Source: CBDCWT01 sp965223305 (GTDB lineage Bacteria; Planctomycetota; Planctomycetia; Pirellulales; Pirellulaceae). Taken from it: 56,862 bases of DNA. A model generated the notes under the pieces. It did not search any database and was not told the origin of the DNA. It saw nothing but the letters and a program-made list of their open reading frames with translations. Both the position numbers and the translations under genes were made by a program. Within the stretch, counting starts at the first letter, position 1. The number at the start of each line of letters is the position of its first letter. Below are positions 25,705 through 34,688 of this stretch, one piece after another. The stretch spans positions 1 through 56,862 of the forward strand of contig CBDCWT010000059.1 in assembly GCA_965223305.1 (NCBI GenBank), written 5' to 3'.

Positions 25705-25851
25705 GACGTAGCTCTCGGGGGAGGGGCGATGGAGGGAGGAAGAAAGTAGCCGAGCTCGATTTTACTCGGCCGGCAGAGTGCCAGCTATCGGCACCTTGCA
25801 GGAACGGATAGGGCGACGTAGAAGCTGTATCCCCGAGAATGGGTACTTACC

Positions 25852-26247
25852 GAACTCGCCAGATCGTAGCCGAACTCGCCAGAGTTTGGCTTGGTGGACT
25901 GCCGATTCGTCCAAACTCTGGCGAGTTCGGCTACGCCGCAAATCAGCCGCTGGGCGTTAGCCCACGGTTCCCCAGCGAAACCGAGGTGTAGCGTCCGGCG
26001 AGTGCCCCCCTCTCCGGCCCTTCGGGCCGACTCTCCCCGAGGGGAGAGTGACGAAAGATGAAGTCACGCACTAAGTCAGAAGCTGCACGACCACTCTATC
26101 CAACGTGGAAAGAGCGGCTCCGCAGGAGCGTCGCCCTCCCGTCAGAGAGATCGTGCAGCGTTTTGCGCTTCATGCAAACCGCCAAACTCTGGCGAGTTCG
26201 GCTACGCTGCGAATCGGCTACGCTGCAAATCAGCCGCTGGGCGTTAG
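25852..26247. repeat. Repeat cluster R1/R2/R5 left of IS copy 2
   Basis: Contains R1 in both orientations (25862-25970, around TTTGGCTTGGTGGACTGCCG), the R2 double hairpin (about 26007-26050), an R5 arm (GAGCGGCTCCGCAGGAGCGT at about 26112-26131) and another R1 unit (26168-26247) cut by the IS at its TTAG. No gene is seen between 25705 and 26395. Confidence 0.8.
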
Positions 26248-28248
26248 CCCGAACTTGAAACGCTCCAGAGCCGCTTTTGGCGGAGAACTCCTTTTCGGCG
26301 TTGGCCTTAAGTCGATTTCACAAATGCATTGTCGTAGCCAGAAAATTTGCGATTTGGGCTAGCTAGCTTTTCGCGGCGTTGCTACAAACGGGGAGATGAG
26401 CACTCCAGAACGACGCAGCGTGCATATTGCTACCGTCACTAAGACTCACAACGGTAAGACCTACACGTCCGGTACTCTTGCGACGTACTTATCGCGAAGG
26501 CGGAAAGGTGAAACATGAGACGCTGGGAAACTTGTCGGATCTGCCGCCGGATGTGATCGAGTTCATTCGGGGACGACTCAATGGGGAACTCGACGAAGGG
26601 GCACCAAAAGGTTCCTTTGAAATCCGTCGCAGCCTGCCGCATGGAAACGTGACGGCTGTGCTGCAAACGGCAAGGAACATCGGTCTTGATCAACTCTTGT
26701 CATCACGTCCCTGTCGGGAACGAGATCTGATCCTGGCGTTAGTCGTGTCGCGTCTCATCTCCCCTGGTTCCAAATTGAGCGTGTCTACTGGACTGAAGGG
26801 AGAAACAGCACAAAGCACGTTGGCCGAGGATCTGGGACTGGGCTGCGTGGAGATCCACGAGCTCTACGCCGCAATGGATTGGTTGTTAGCTCGTCAGAAG
26901 CGAATTGAAAACAAGCTTGCGAAAAGGCATCTACGAGGAGGCGTGCTTGTTCTGTTTGACGTCTCGTCGAGTTACTACACCGGTCGCGAGTCATCTTTGG
27001 TGACCCATGGCTATAGCCGCGACCACCGTGGTGACCGCCCGCAAATCGTGTATGGCTTGCTCTGTGATCCCGACGGTCGGCCGATTGCGGTCGAGGTCTT
27101 TTCTGGCAACACCGCCGATCCGGTTACCTTCACTCAGATTGTATCTCGTGTTCGTAAGCGATTCGGCATCGACCGTGTGGTATTCGTAGGCGACCGAGGG
27201 ATGATCACCTCGGCGCGTATCAACGAAGATCTTCGTGGCATAGACGGCTTGGACTGGATTTCGGCTCTGCGTAGCGACGGGATCCGCAAACTGATTAAGA
27301 CCAAACTCATACAAAAGTCTTTGTTTGACGAACGCGATCTCGCTGAGATCACATCGGAAGACTTCCCGGGCGAGCGGTTGATCGTCTGCCGCAATCCACA
27401 ACTTGCGGACGAACGCTCACGCAAGCGAGAGGAATTGCTGCAAGCGACAGAGAAGCAACTCGAACCCATCCGCCAAGCGACTCTCCGCAAGACCAGGCCA
27501 TTACGTGGCAAGGAAGCAATCGGCTTGCGCGTCGGCAAGGTGATCAACAAGCATAAAATGGAAAAGCATTTTGAACTAACCATCACCGAGAGTAGTTTCG
27601 CGTTCCAACGCAACGAGGAGAAGATCAAGATCGAGAGGCTGCTGGATGGACTGTACGTTGTACGGACAAGCGTACCCAAAGAGAAAATGAACTCCGAACA
27701 TGTCGTCGAGAATTACAAGAGTTTGTCACACGTCGAACGAGCTTTTCGCTCCTTGAAGACAGTAGACCTCCAGCTTCGTCCGATCTACCATCACAAGGAT
27801 GATCGAATTCGTGCGCATGTCTTCCTCTGCATGCTGTCCTACTATGTCGAGTGGCACATGCGTGAGCGTTTACGCAAAGTGTTGTTTGACGACTGCGATC
27901 GAGAAAGCGCCTCACGTTCGTCACCGGTCGCCCCGGCGGTTCGATCCGAGGCAGCCAAGCAAAAAGACGCCACGCGCCTCACGGAAGAGGGCCACCCAGT
28001 CCAAAGCTTTCAAGACTTGCTTCGTGATCTAGCGACGCTGACCCGAAACCGGATACACATCGCAGACTTTGATGCGGAATACGACAAGCTCACCTCTCCG
28101 ACCGAATACCAACGGCACGTCTTCGACCTGCTCAACGTGACGCTGTAACACCCCCCAAGATCGTGTAGCCAGAACGCGCGCAAACGGGATGCGCCACAAA
28201 CCCCGTCACCTAGAGTGTTTACGACTACCTCGTCGATTCAAGTTCGGG
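26248..28248 (+). mobile_element. IS1634-like insertion sequence, copy 2 (2001 bp)
   Basis: Has the same ends as copy 1 (CCCGAACTTG to CAAGTTCGGG). The target duplication is TTAG (26244-26247 and 28249-28252), the complement strand of CTAA. The element splits an R1 unit at GGGCGTTAGCCCAC. It is two bases longer than copy 1: an extra A in 26386-26388 and an extra C at 26469-26470. Everything else I compared is the same. Confidence 0.93.
26396..28148 (+). pseudogene. IS1634-family transposase, frameshifted copy
   Basis: From the normal ATG (26396) the frame runs 24 codons as in copy 1, then the extra C at 26469-26470 shifts it and it stops after 40 codons. The rest (from VLLRRTYREGGKVKHETLGN to the end) is open and matches copy 1, including the catalytic D, D and E. 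An internal start could make an N-terminally shortened protein lacking about 25 residues. If the extra base is a sequence error, this copy is intact. Confidence 0.85.
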
Positions 28249-28620
28249 TTAGCCCACGGTTCCTCGGCGAACCAACGCGTAGCGTCGGGGGAGGGCTCCC
28301 CCCTCTCCGGCCCTTCGGGCCGACTCTCCCCGAGGGGAGAGTGACGAAAGATGAAATCACGCACTAAGTTAGAAGCCGCCAGTCCAAATTCTGGCGAATT
28401 CGGCTACGAGAAATCCTCAACAGTGCTGGCCACACTGCCGCTTTTGCATGGTCTGGTGCCTCGACGTGCGTTATATTGGAGGGGCCTGCGTGATTCGCAG
28501 GGCGAGCCGCGTTTTTCGTAACCCGAAAGCGTAAGCGAGGGGAGGTTGGTGTACCATCGCAGGTTTTCGCTCGCTTACGCTTCCGGGTTACGATTGAGGC
28601 AAACGCGCAACTTCCAAGCT
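28249..28620. repeat. R1/R2 remainder and R3 hairpin right of IS copy 2
   Basis: TTAGCCCACGGTTCC continues the R1 unit broken by the IS. It is followed by the R2 double hairpin (about 28300-28343), an R1 core at 28385-28412 and an R3 hairpin at 28518-28596 (AACCCGAAAGCGTAAGCGAG, loop TTGGTGTACCA, then the complement). From 28620 to 28977 I see no gene except a GGGAGGGCGAGGCTCCTGCC R5 arm at about 28917-28937. Confidence 0.75.
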
Positions 28621-28977
28621 AACGCCTCGGGTTACCAAGACCCGGCGAATTCGCATAATCCAGACTAGCCGCCTGCGGCAATCCAGGCGGTTCCCACCAA
28701 CAGACGGCGGAAAGCCAACGAGATCCCGCCCCCCACGGGTTCACGCCTCATAGCCTCGCATTTTGTTACTCCCGCGCAGACGCGCGACAGACCTGCTTTT
28801 GCGGGCAGCTTGGTTAAACGAACTGCAAACTCCTGCCGATAAACGGTTTAGAAATTCACCGTAATGGGAATGCCGACCTTGTCCAGCACCAAGACCAAGT
28901 TGACCCAGGGAACGACGGGAGGGCGAGGCTCCTGCCGAGCCGAGGCGTTGACCCCGGCGGACCGCCGGCCATTCCGG

Positions 28978-30849
28978 ATGATGTTGCCGCTCGTCATCAC
29001 GGTGTTGGTGGCCATCCATCCCAGCCGCACGGCGTTGTCGTCTGAGCGGACGCCGCCCCAAGCTGGCTCGTCGTTTACTCGTGACGTGGTGCCGTTTCTC
29101 GAGCAGTACTGTGTCCACTGCCACGCGGGTAGCGATCCGGAGGCTGGGATCGGGTTCGATCGATATCGCGAGTCGTCGCATATTCAGGAGCAATATGCAC
29201 TCTGGGAGAAGGCGGCCGGTGTCCTGGCCGAGCGTCTCATGCCACCGGAGGACGAGTCACAGCCGACCGACGCCGAGGTGCAACAGGTAACGGCGGCTAT
29301 TCAAGAGGAGCTCGCGCGGTTCGATTGCAGCCAACCGCGCCCGGGGCGAGTCACCTTACGGCGTCTCAACAGGGCCGAATACAACAACACCATTCGAGAT
29401 CTCGTGGGAATTGACTTCAGGCCGGCCGATGACTTTCCTTCCGACGACGTGGGCGAGGGATTCGACAACATTGGCGACGTCCTGTCGATTCCTCCACTGT
29501 TGCTAGAAAAATATCTGGCGGCTGCCGAAGCAGTCGTTTCTCAGGCCCTCGAGGACGACACGGGGAAGTCCTACCTGCTTTCTGCGGGCGACGACTGGGA
29601 TGAGACCGCCGTCGTGCGCCAGAACCTCGCGTTGTTCGCAAGCCGTGCATACCGCCGGCCGGCGACTGACGACGAGCTCGACCGCCTGTTGGGTTTGATC
29701 AAGTACGTGCGTGGCCGTGGCGGCTCGCCGCAGCAAGCGTATCGAGCTGCACTGCATGCCATTCTCAGCTCGCCGCATTTTGTTTTCCTGGTCGAGCAAG
29801 GACCAGAGAAGTCGCTCGACGGTGTCCAGGAGCTGAACGATTACCAGCTGGCAACTCGCCTGTCTTACTTTCTCTGGAGCAGCATGCCCGACAAGGCGTT
29901 GTTCGAGCTGGCCGAAAAGGGATCGCTGCGCGATCGACGGGTCCTCGAGGCTCAAGTGTTGCGAATGTTGGCTGACGAGAAGTCCGCGGCGCTGGTCGAG
30001 AACTTTGCGGGCCAATGGCTGCAGTTGCGCGATCTTCGCAACCTGCATCCCGATCGAGAGAAGTTCCCCGATTTCGATGACGAGCTGAGGACCGCGATGT
30101 TGCGGGAAACACAGGTGTTCTTCGAAGCGATCATGCGCGAAGACCGCAGCGTGTTGGAGATCTTGGGAGCAGATTTTACTTTTGTGAATGGTCGACTGGC
30201 ACGACACTACGGTATGGACGGGATCGAGGGCGACGAGTTCCAGCGTGTCTCGCTCTCTGGTCGTCGCCGCGGCGTGCTGACCCACGCCAGCATCTTGTTG
30301 CTAACGTCGAACCCCACCCGCACGTCGCCGGTCAAGCGCGGCAAGTGGATCATGGAGAACATTCTGGGCGTACCTCCACCCCCGCCGCCGGAAGGCGTGG
30401 AGGAACTCGAAGAAGACGCCGAGGTACTTGGTTCGATGCGCGAGCGGTTGGAGCAACACCGTACGAATGAGTCGTGTGCTGTGTGCCACCGGCGGATGGA
30501 CCCCATCGGGTTCGGCTTAGAGAACTTCGACGCGATCGGCGCTTGGCGCGACCGCGACGGTCGCTTCGAAATCGACGCCTCAGGAAACCTGCTCGGAGGC
30601 CGGCAGTTTGATGGTCCACACGAGCTGATGACCATCCTGATCGAGGAAAAACAGGGCGAATTCTGCCGTTGTTTGGCCAGGAAGATGCTAACATATGCGC
30701 TAGGAAGAGGGCTTACGAATCACGACCGGTGTGCGATCGACGAGATCACAAAACAGTTGGAGAAACGGAATTTTCGCTTCAGCGCACTGGTCTCGGCAAT
30801 TGTAAACAGCGATCCATTCACGTTGCGGGCACCGACAGGAGTTGAATGA
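28978..30849 (+). CDS. Planctomycete surface cytochrome (DUF1587/1595/1592/1588/1585), short form
   Basis: The start at ATG 28978 gives a signal segment (MMLPLVITVLVAIHPSRTAL) and haem motif CVHCH at 45-49. Further upstream codons run through repeat R5 (GGRGSCRAEA) and are unlikely to be coding. DUF1587 follows (TLRRLNRAEYNNTIRDLVGI), then DUF1595 (FASRAYRRPATDDELDRLLG), DUF1592 (ATRLSYFLWSSMPDKALFEL), DUF1588 (LTHASILLLTSNPTRTSPVK, CAVCHRRMDPIGFGLENFDA) and DUF1585 to the end. It is about 623 residues, against 1068 for the paralogue at 3553; the difference is the middle region. Its last four bases (ATGA) overlap the DUF1552 start, so the two are translationally coupled. Confidence 0.93.
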   Translation: MMLPLVITVLVAIHPSRTALSSERTPPQAGSSFTRDVVPFLEQYCVHCHAGSDPEAGIGFDRYRESSHIQEQYALWEKAAGVLAERLMPPEDESQPTDAEVQQVTAAIQEELARFDCSQPRPGRVTLRRLNRAEYNNTIRDLVGIDFRPADDFPSDDVGEGFDNIGDVLSIPPLLLEKYLAAAEAVVSQALEDDTGKSYLLSAGDDWDETAVVRQNLALFASRAYRRPATDDELDRLLGLIKYVRGRGGSPQQAYRAALHAILSSPHFVFLVEQGPEKSLDGVQELNDYQLATRLSYFLWSSMPDKALFELAEKGSLRDRRVLEAQVLRMLADEKSAALVENFAGQWLQLRDLRNLHPDREKFPDFDDELRTAMLRETQVFFEAIMREDRSVLEILGADFTFVNGRLARHYGMDGIEGDEFQRVSLSGRRRGVLTHASILLLTSNPTRTSPVKRGKWIMENILGVPPPPPPEGVEELEEDAEVLGSMRERLEQHRTNESCAVCHRRMDPIGFGLENFDAIGAWRDRDGRFEIDASGNLLGGRQFDGPHELMTILIEEKQGEFCRCLARKMLTYALGRGLTNHDRCAIDEITKQLEKRNFRFSALVSAIVNSDPFTLRAPTGVE

Positions 30850-32195
30850 TGGCGTCAGTCACTCGTCGTACCGTTCTCAAAGGGGTTGGCGTTTCACTTG
30901 GCTTGCCGTGGCTCGAGTCACTTCAACCTCGCCAGGCTTGGGGAGCGACGACGAGCGGTAAGGAGACCGCCCGACCGAGGCGGATGGCGTTTCTGTTTGT
31001 CCCCAACGGTGTCCACATGCCGGACTGGACCCCAGAGCGAGATGGCTACGGATTCCGGCTGCCATACATTCTCGAGCCGTTGGCCAGCGTCCAGGATGAC
31101 TTAATGGTGCTCAGCGGACTCACGCACGACAAGGGACGCGCCAATGGTGACGGGCCGGGCGATCACGCGCGCAGCGCGTCGGTCTTCTTGACGGGCGCCC
31201 AGCCCCGCAAAACGGCTGGAGCGAACATTCGTTCCGGGGTTTCGGTGGACCAGTTTGCTGCGCAGGCCATGGGCGGAGCGACCAAGTTCGCCTCGCTAGA
31301 GTTGGGCTGTGAAGAAGGACGGGGCGCGGGCAATTGTGACTCGGGTTACAGCTGCGCGTATTCGTCCAACATCTCTTGGGCAGCGGAGGATCGACCGGTT
31401 GGCAAGGAGATCAACCCCCGGTTGGTTTTTGAACGACTGTTCGGCGAGAACCCTGGGCAGTCCGCTGCGGCTCGCGAGCGACGGGCGATGCGGAAGAGCG
31501 TGCTCGACTTCATCTACGACGACGCCCGCCGATTGCGACAGGAGCTCGGTGGAAACGATCGCCGCAAGCTCGACGAATACCTCTCGGGTGTGCGGGAAGT
31601 GGAACGGCGGATTGCCCGCGCGGACGGGAACCGTGGCACCACGACCGTGGACGGCCAGCAAGGGCCGGCGGGTATTCCGGATGACTACGGTGACCACATA
31701 CGGCTCATGTGTGACATGATCGTGTTGGCTTTCCAGTCGGACTTGACGCGGGTGGCCACATTCATGTTGGCCAATGCGGGCAGCAATCGGAGCTACAACC
31801 CGATTGATGTTCCGGACGGCCACCATAGCCTTTCACATCATCGTGGCGATCCGAAGAAACACGCCAAGATCCGCAAGATCAACCGGTTTCACGTATCGCA
31901 GCTGGCCTATCTGCTAAGGAAGATGAAGGCTGTTCCCGAAGGCGACGGCAACCTACTAGACAACTCGATGGTTGTTTACGGCAGCGGCTTGAGCGACGGT
32001 AATCGCCACAACAACGAGAACTTGCCGATGTTGTTGGCAGGTCGCGGAGGTGGCACACTCGACACCGGACGCCACGTTCGGTACGAAGAAGAGACGCCGT
32101 TGACCAACTTGTATTTGTCGATGTTGGACCGTTTCGGTTCGCCGGCGGAGTTTATCGGTGACAGCACTGGCCGGTTGACTGGATTGACTGTCTAG
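30846..32195 (+). CDS. DUF1552 protein, Tat-exported (second copy)
   Basis: The 449-residue product starts at ATG 30846, overlapping the stop of the cytochrome gene. The signal region is TRRTVLKGVGVSLGLPWLES, a twin-arginine-type start. Family landmarks match the first copy: MAFLFVPNGVHMPDW, GPGDHARSASVFLTGAQP, ASLELGCEEG, NISWAAEDRPVGKEINPRLV, LDEYLSGVREVERRIA, HHSLSHHRGDPKKHAKI, LLDNSMVVYGSGLSDGNRHN. It should act with its cytochrome partner at the cell surface; substrate unknown. Confidence 0.93.
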   Translation: MMASVTRRTVLKGVGVSLGLPWLESLQPRQAWGATTSGKETARPRRMAFLFVPNGVHMPDWTPERDGYGFRLPYILEPLASVQDDLMVLSGLTHDKGRANGDGPGDHARSASVFLTGAQPRKTAGANIRSGVSVDQFAAQAMGGATKFASLELGCEEGRGAGNCDSGYSCAYSSNISWAAEDRPVGKEINPRLVFERLFGENPGQSAAARERRAMRKSVLDFIYDDARRLRQELGGNDRRKLDEYLSGVREVERRIARADGNRGTTTVDGQQGPAGIPDDYGDHIRLMCDMIVLAFQSDLTRVATFMLANAGSNRSYNPIDVPDGHHSLSHHRGDPKKHAKIRKINRFHVSQLAYLLRKMKAVPEGDGNLLDNSMVVYGSGLSDGNRHNNENLPMLLAGRGGGTLDTGRHVRYEEETPLTNLYLSMLDRFGSPAEFIGDSTGRLTGLTV

Positions 32196-32290
32196 CGCGC
32201 CACCGCGTTTCAGTTTGCCGAGCGGCTTGCCGAGTCTGGCGAAGGCAGGCTGGGGAAGCCGATCGGAAGGGACTAGCACGATCTTGACTC

Positions 32291-33298
32291 ATGCCTCACC
32301 GCGTCCATTCTCGATGTCAACTCTGTAGTTGTTCACGTCCTGGGTTCCTTAGCATCGTTCTTTCGTCCCTGGTTGCGTTGGGATGCTGGGTGGTTGCGCC
32401 GCCTGTTGTTTGGTCGGCGGAGACTCCCGATGTCGCTCAGCTGGTCGAGTCGCTGTCCGACTCAGACGAAGGGATCCGTCGCGAAGCCGCCTACGCGCTG
32501 GCTGGCCTGGGGCCCGCCGCCGGAGCGGCGGTCGAAGCGCTGATCGAAGCGTTGAGCGATGGCGATGAACAGGTGAAGTACCAGTCGCTCGTGGCGCTGG
32601 CGCACATCGGGCCCGGCGCGGAACCAGCGATTCCCAAACTGATGGAGATTCTGGAGAATCGCGACGCCCAAAGACGGTATCGCGCAGCGTTTGCATTGGG
32701 CCGGATAGGAGCCGCCGCTCTGCCAGCTTTGCGCGAGGGGCTGGCTGATGATTCGTCGTTCGTGCGTGAAGCGGCAGCTCGTTCGTTGGCCTGGTTGGGT
32801 TCGGCTGCGGAGCCTGCCGTGGACGACTTGATACTGGGGCTCGACGACTCGCAAGCCGAAGTGCGGAAGCAAGTCGTGGCGGCGCTGGGCAACCTTGGGG
32901 CGGCTGCTGAGCCGAAATTGTCGACCGCTCTCCGCAGCGATTCAGCCGTGGTACGGATGGGCGCCGCGTTGGCGTTTCGTCGCATCCGACCAGGCTCCGA
33001 AACGACCCTGCAGGCTCTCTGGGCGGCGACCGCGGACGCAGACGCCGCCGTCCGCGCCAGTGCGCTTTCGGCTCTATCCTCATCATCAACGGATTCCGTC
33101 AAGCTGGTCGACGCGATCGCCCGTGGCTTGGAGGATGCCGATCACCGAGTCCGCAATGCCGCTATTGCCGGCCTGATCAAGCTTGGCCCGGCTGCGAAGG
33201 AGAGTGTCCCGGTGTTGATGCGTCTGCTGTCCAGCGGGGACCAGCGAGCGCGGGAAGCAGCTGCGTTCGCTTTGGGGGGCGCTCGGAGCAGACGCTGA
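32291..33298 (+). CDS. HEAT-repeat (PBS-lyase-like) protein, N-terminal part before frame break
   Basis: A signal-like start (FLSIVLSSLVALGCWVVAPPVVWSAETPD) is followed by tandem helical repeats of about 35 residues (for example DSDEGIRREAAYALAGLGPA, DGDEQVKYQSLVALAHIGPG and RRYRAAFALGRIGAAALP). The frame runs out at 33298 just after a run of six G (33274-33279). With five G the reading continues into the next entry as FALGALGADAESAIPALIEA, exactly in repeat register. The two parts are therefore one exported HEAT-repeat protein of about 790 residues. Such proteins are scaffolds for protein binding; no partner is known. It follows the second DUF1552 gene by 95 bases. Confidence 0.85.
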   Translation: MPHRVHSRCQLCSCSRPGFLSIVLSSLVALGCWVVAPPVVWSAETPDVAQLVESLSDSDEGIRREAAYALAGLGPAAGAAVEALIEALSDGDEQVKYQSLVALAHIGPGAEPAIPKLMEILENRDAQRRYRAAFALGRIGAAALPALREGLADDSSFVREAAARSLAWLGSAAEPAVDDLILGLDDSQAEVRKQVVAALGNLGAAAEPKLSTALRSDSAVVRMGAALAFRRIRPGSETTLQALWAATADADAAVRASALSALSSSSTDSVKLVDAIARGLEDADHRVRNAAIAGLIKLGPAAKESVPVLMRLLSSGDQRAREAAAFALGGARSRR

Positions 33299-33326
33299 GT
33301 CCGCGATTCCGGCGCTGATCGAGGCG

Positions 33327-34667
33327 TTGCAAGACGAGACGGCCGCGGACTCGGCCGTGTCCCGAGCCTTAGGTCGCATTGGCAGTGCTGCAGTTCCCTA
33401 TTTGCTGGCGGCAACCCAGGACGAATCGGCATCGGCGGCCCTGATCGCTGATGCTCTGGCGGGGATTGGCACCGTTGCTCTTGAACCTCTGCTGGCTGCC
33501 TTTGCCAATCAGAACGCCGACATTCGCGCCGCCGCGGCCTCGGCCTTGGGTCGGATCGAGCCGAAGCCGGCTTCCGCGATCGAGCCGCTGGTAGCGGCGC
33601 TCGGCGACGAATCAGCAGCCGTGCGGGCTGCGGCTGCTGAGGCGGTCGGTCGCTCGCGACGAGCAGCCGCGTCTGCCGCCGGGGCGCTGGCAGCCGCCAC
33701 GGAAGACGCGGACCCGCGGGTTCGCGCCCAGGCGATGTTCGCTTTGGCTCAGGTCTCCACGGACAGCCCGCAGCACCTGCCTGCCATTGCCGGCGGACTG
33801 CATGATGACGATCCGCGAGTGCGCGCTCGTGCTGCGGACGCTCTGGCGGAGGTTGGAGCGGCGGCCGCAGAGGTCACGCAGGAATTGGCTGTGGCGTTGG
33901 CCGACCCGGCGTTCGCAGTCAGGCTTTCCGCCGCACGCGCTTTGGGTGGTATTGGCGCGGCGTCCGAATCGGCGGTTCCGCAGCTGGTCGACACACTCGG
34001 CGATCCGGAGACCCGCGTACGCGTTGCTGCGGCGGAGGCGCTCGGCAAGATCGGCAGTCAAACGGAATTGGTGTTGGATGGACTCATCGGGGCTCTGGAC
34101 GACGACGAAGAGTCGGCTCTCTTGGCCGCGATCAAGACGCTCGGCCAGTTAGCTCGCCAAGGTCAAGCGAATGACGAACTCGCCGCTTTGCTGGAGCATC
34201 CGGGGCCAGCGGTTCGTGCGGCGGCCATCGAGGCGTTGTCTAGCGGTGCGAGGAGCGAGGCCGTGCGAGTGGTCCCGCTACTAACGGATTCGCTGCGCGA
34301 CAAGGAATGGGATGTGCGGAAAGCGGCGGCGGTGGCTCTGGGCGATATCGGAGCTCCGGCGAAGTCAGCGGTCCCGGTCTTGTTCGAGTTACTTGCTAGT
34401 GAAGTCGACCGCGAAGCAGCGCGGGGTGCGTTGAGGGAAATTGACACGGTCGATGCAGACGCCATTCCGGTGCTCGTCAAGACGCTGCAGATCGACGACC
34501 GCCGTGTGCAGTACTACGCTGTCTACTTCCTTGGCAAGCTGGGTCCGCAAGCCAGCACGGCGATGCCCGCCCTGCGGCAAGTGCAAAAGAACTCCGAGAG
34601 CAGCCGGATGCGAAAGTTCGTCGAAGAGACGATCAGCAAGATCGAGGGAAACACCGACAACAACTGA
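33327..34667 (+). CDS. HEAT-repeat (PBS-lyase-like) protein, C-terminal part after frame break
   Basis: Continues the repeat array of the previous entry with about 13 more units (SRALGRIGSAAVPYLLAATQ, ASALGRIEPKPASAIEPLVA, DPRVRARAADALAEVGAAAA, KEWDVRKAAAVALGDIGAPA, RRVQYYAVYFLGKLGPQAST), then a charged tail (MRKFVEETISKIEGNTDNN). The coordinates given are the open part; the true continuation starts at the G-run near 33276. The sulfatase gene begins 21 bases after its stop, so the two are probably co-transcribed. Confidence 0.85.
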   Translation: MQDETAADSAVSRALGRIGSAAVPYLLAATQDESASAALIADALAGIGTVALEPLLAAFANQNADIRAAAASALGRIEPKPASAIEPLVAALGDESAAVRAAAAEAVGRSRRAAASAAGALAAATEDADPRVRAQAMFALAQVSTDSPQHLPAIAGGLHDDDPRVRARAADALAEVGAAAAEVTQELAVALADPAFAVRLSAARALGGIGAASESAVPQLVDTLGDPETRVRVAAAEALGKIGSQTELVLDGLIGALDDDEESALLAAIKTLGQLARQGQANDELAALLEHPGPAVRAAAIEALSSGARSEAVRVVPLLTDSLRDKEWDVRKAAAVALGDIGAPAKSAVPVLFELLASEVDREAARGALREIDTVDADAIPVLVKTLQIDDRRVQYYAVYFLGKLGPQASTAMPALRQVQKNSESSRMRKFVEETISKIEGNTDNN

Positions 34668-34688
34668 CGAACCGGAAATCAAAACTCA

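Noticed and set aside
33271..33330. Programmed frameshift in the HEAT-repeat gene
   Set aside because: The G-run lacks a slippery heptamer plus downstream structure that I can identify, and the same +1 pattern occurs in unrelated genes here; an artefact or mutation is simpler.
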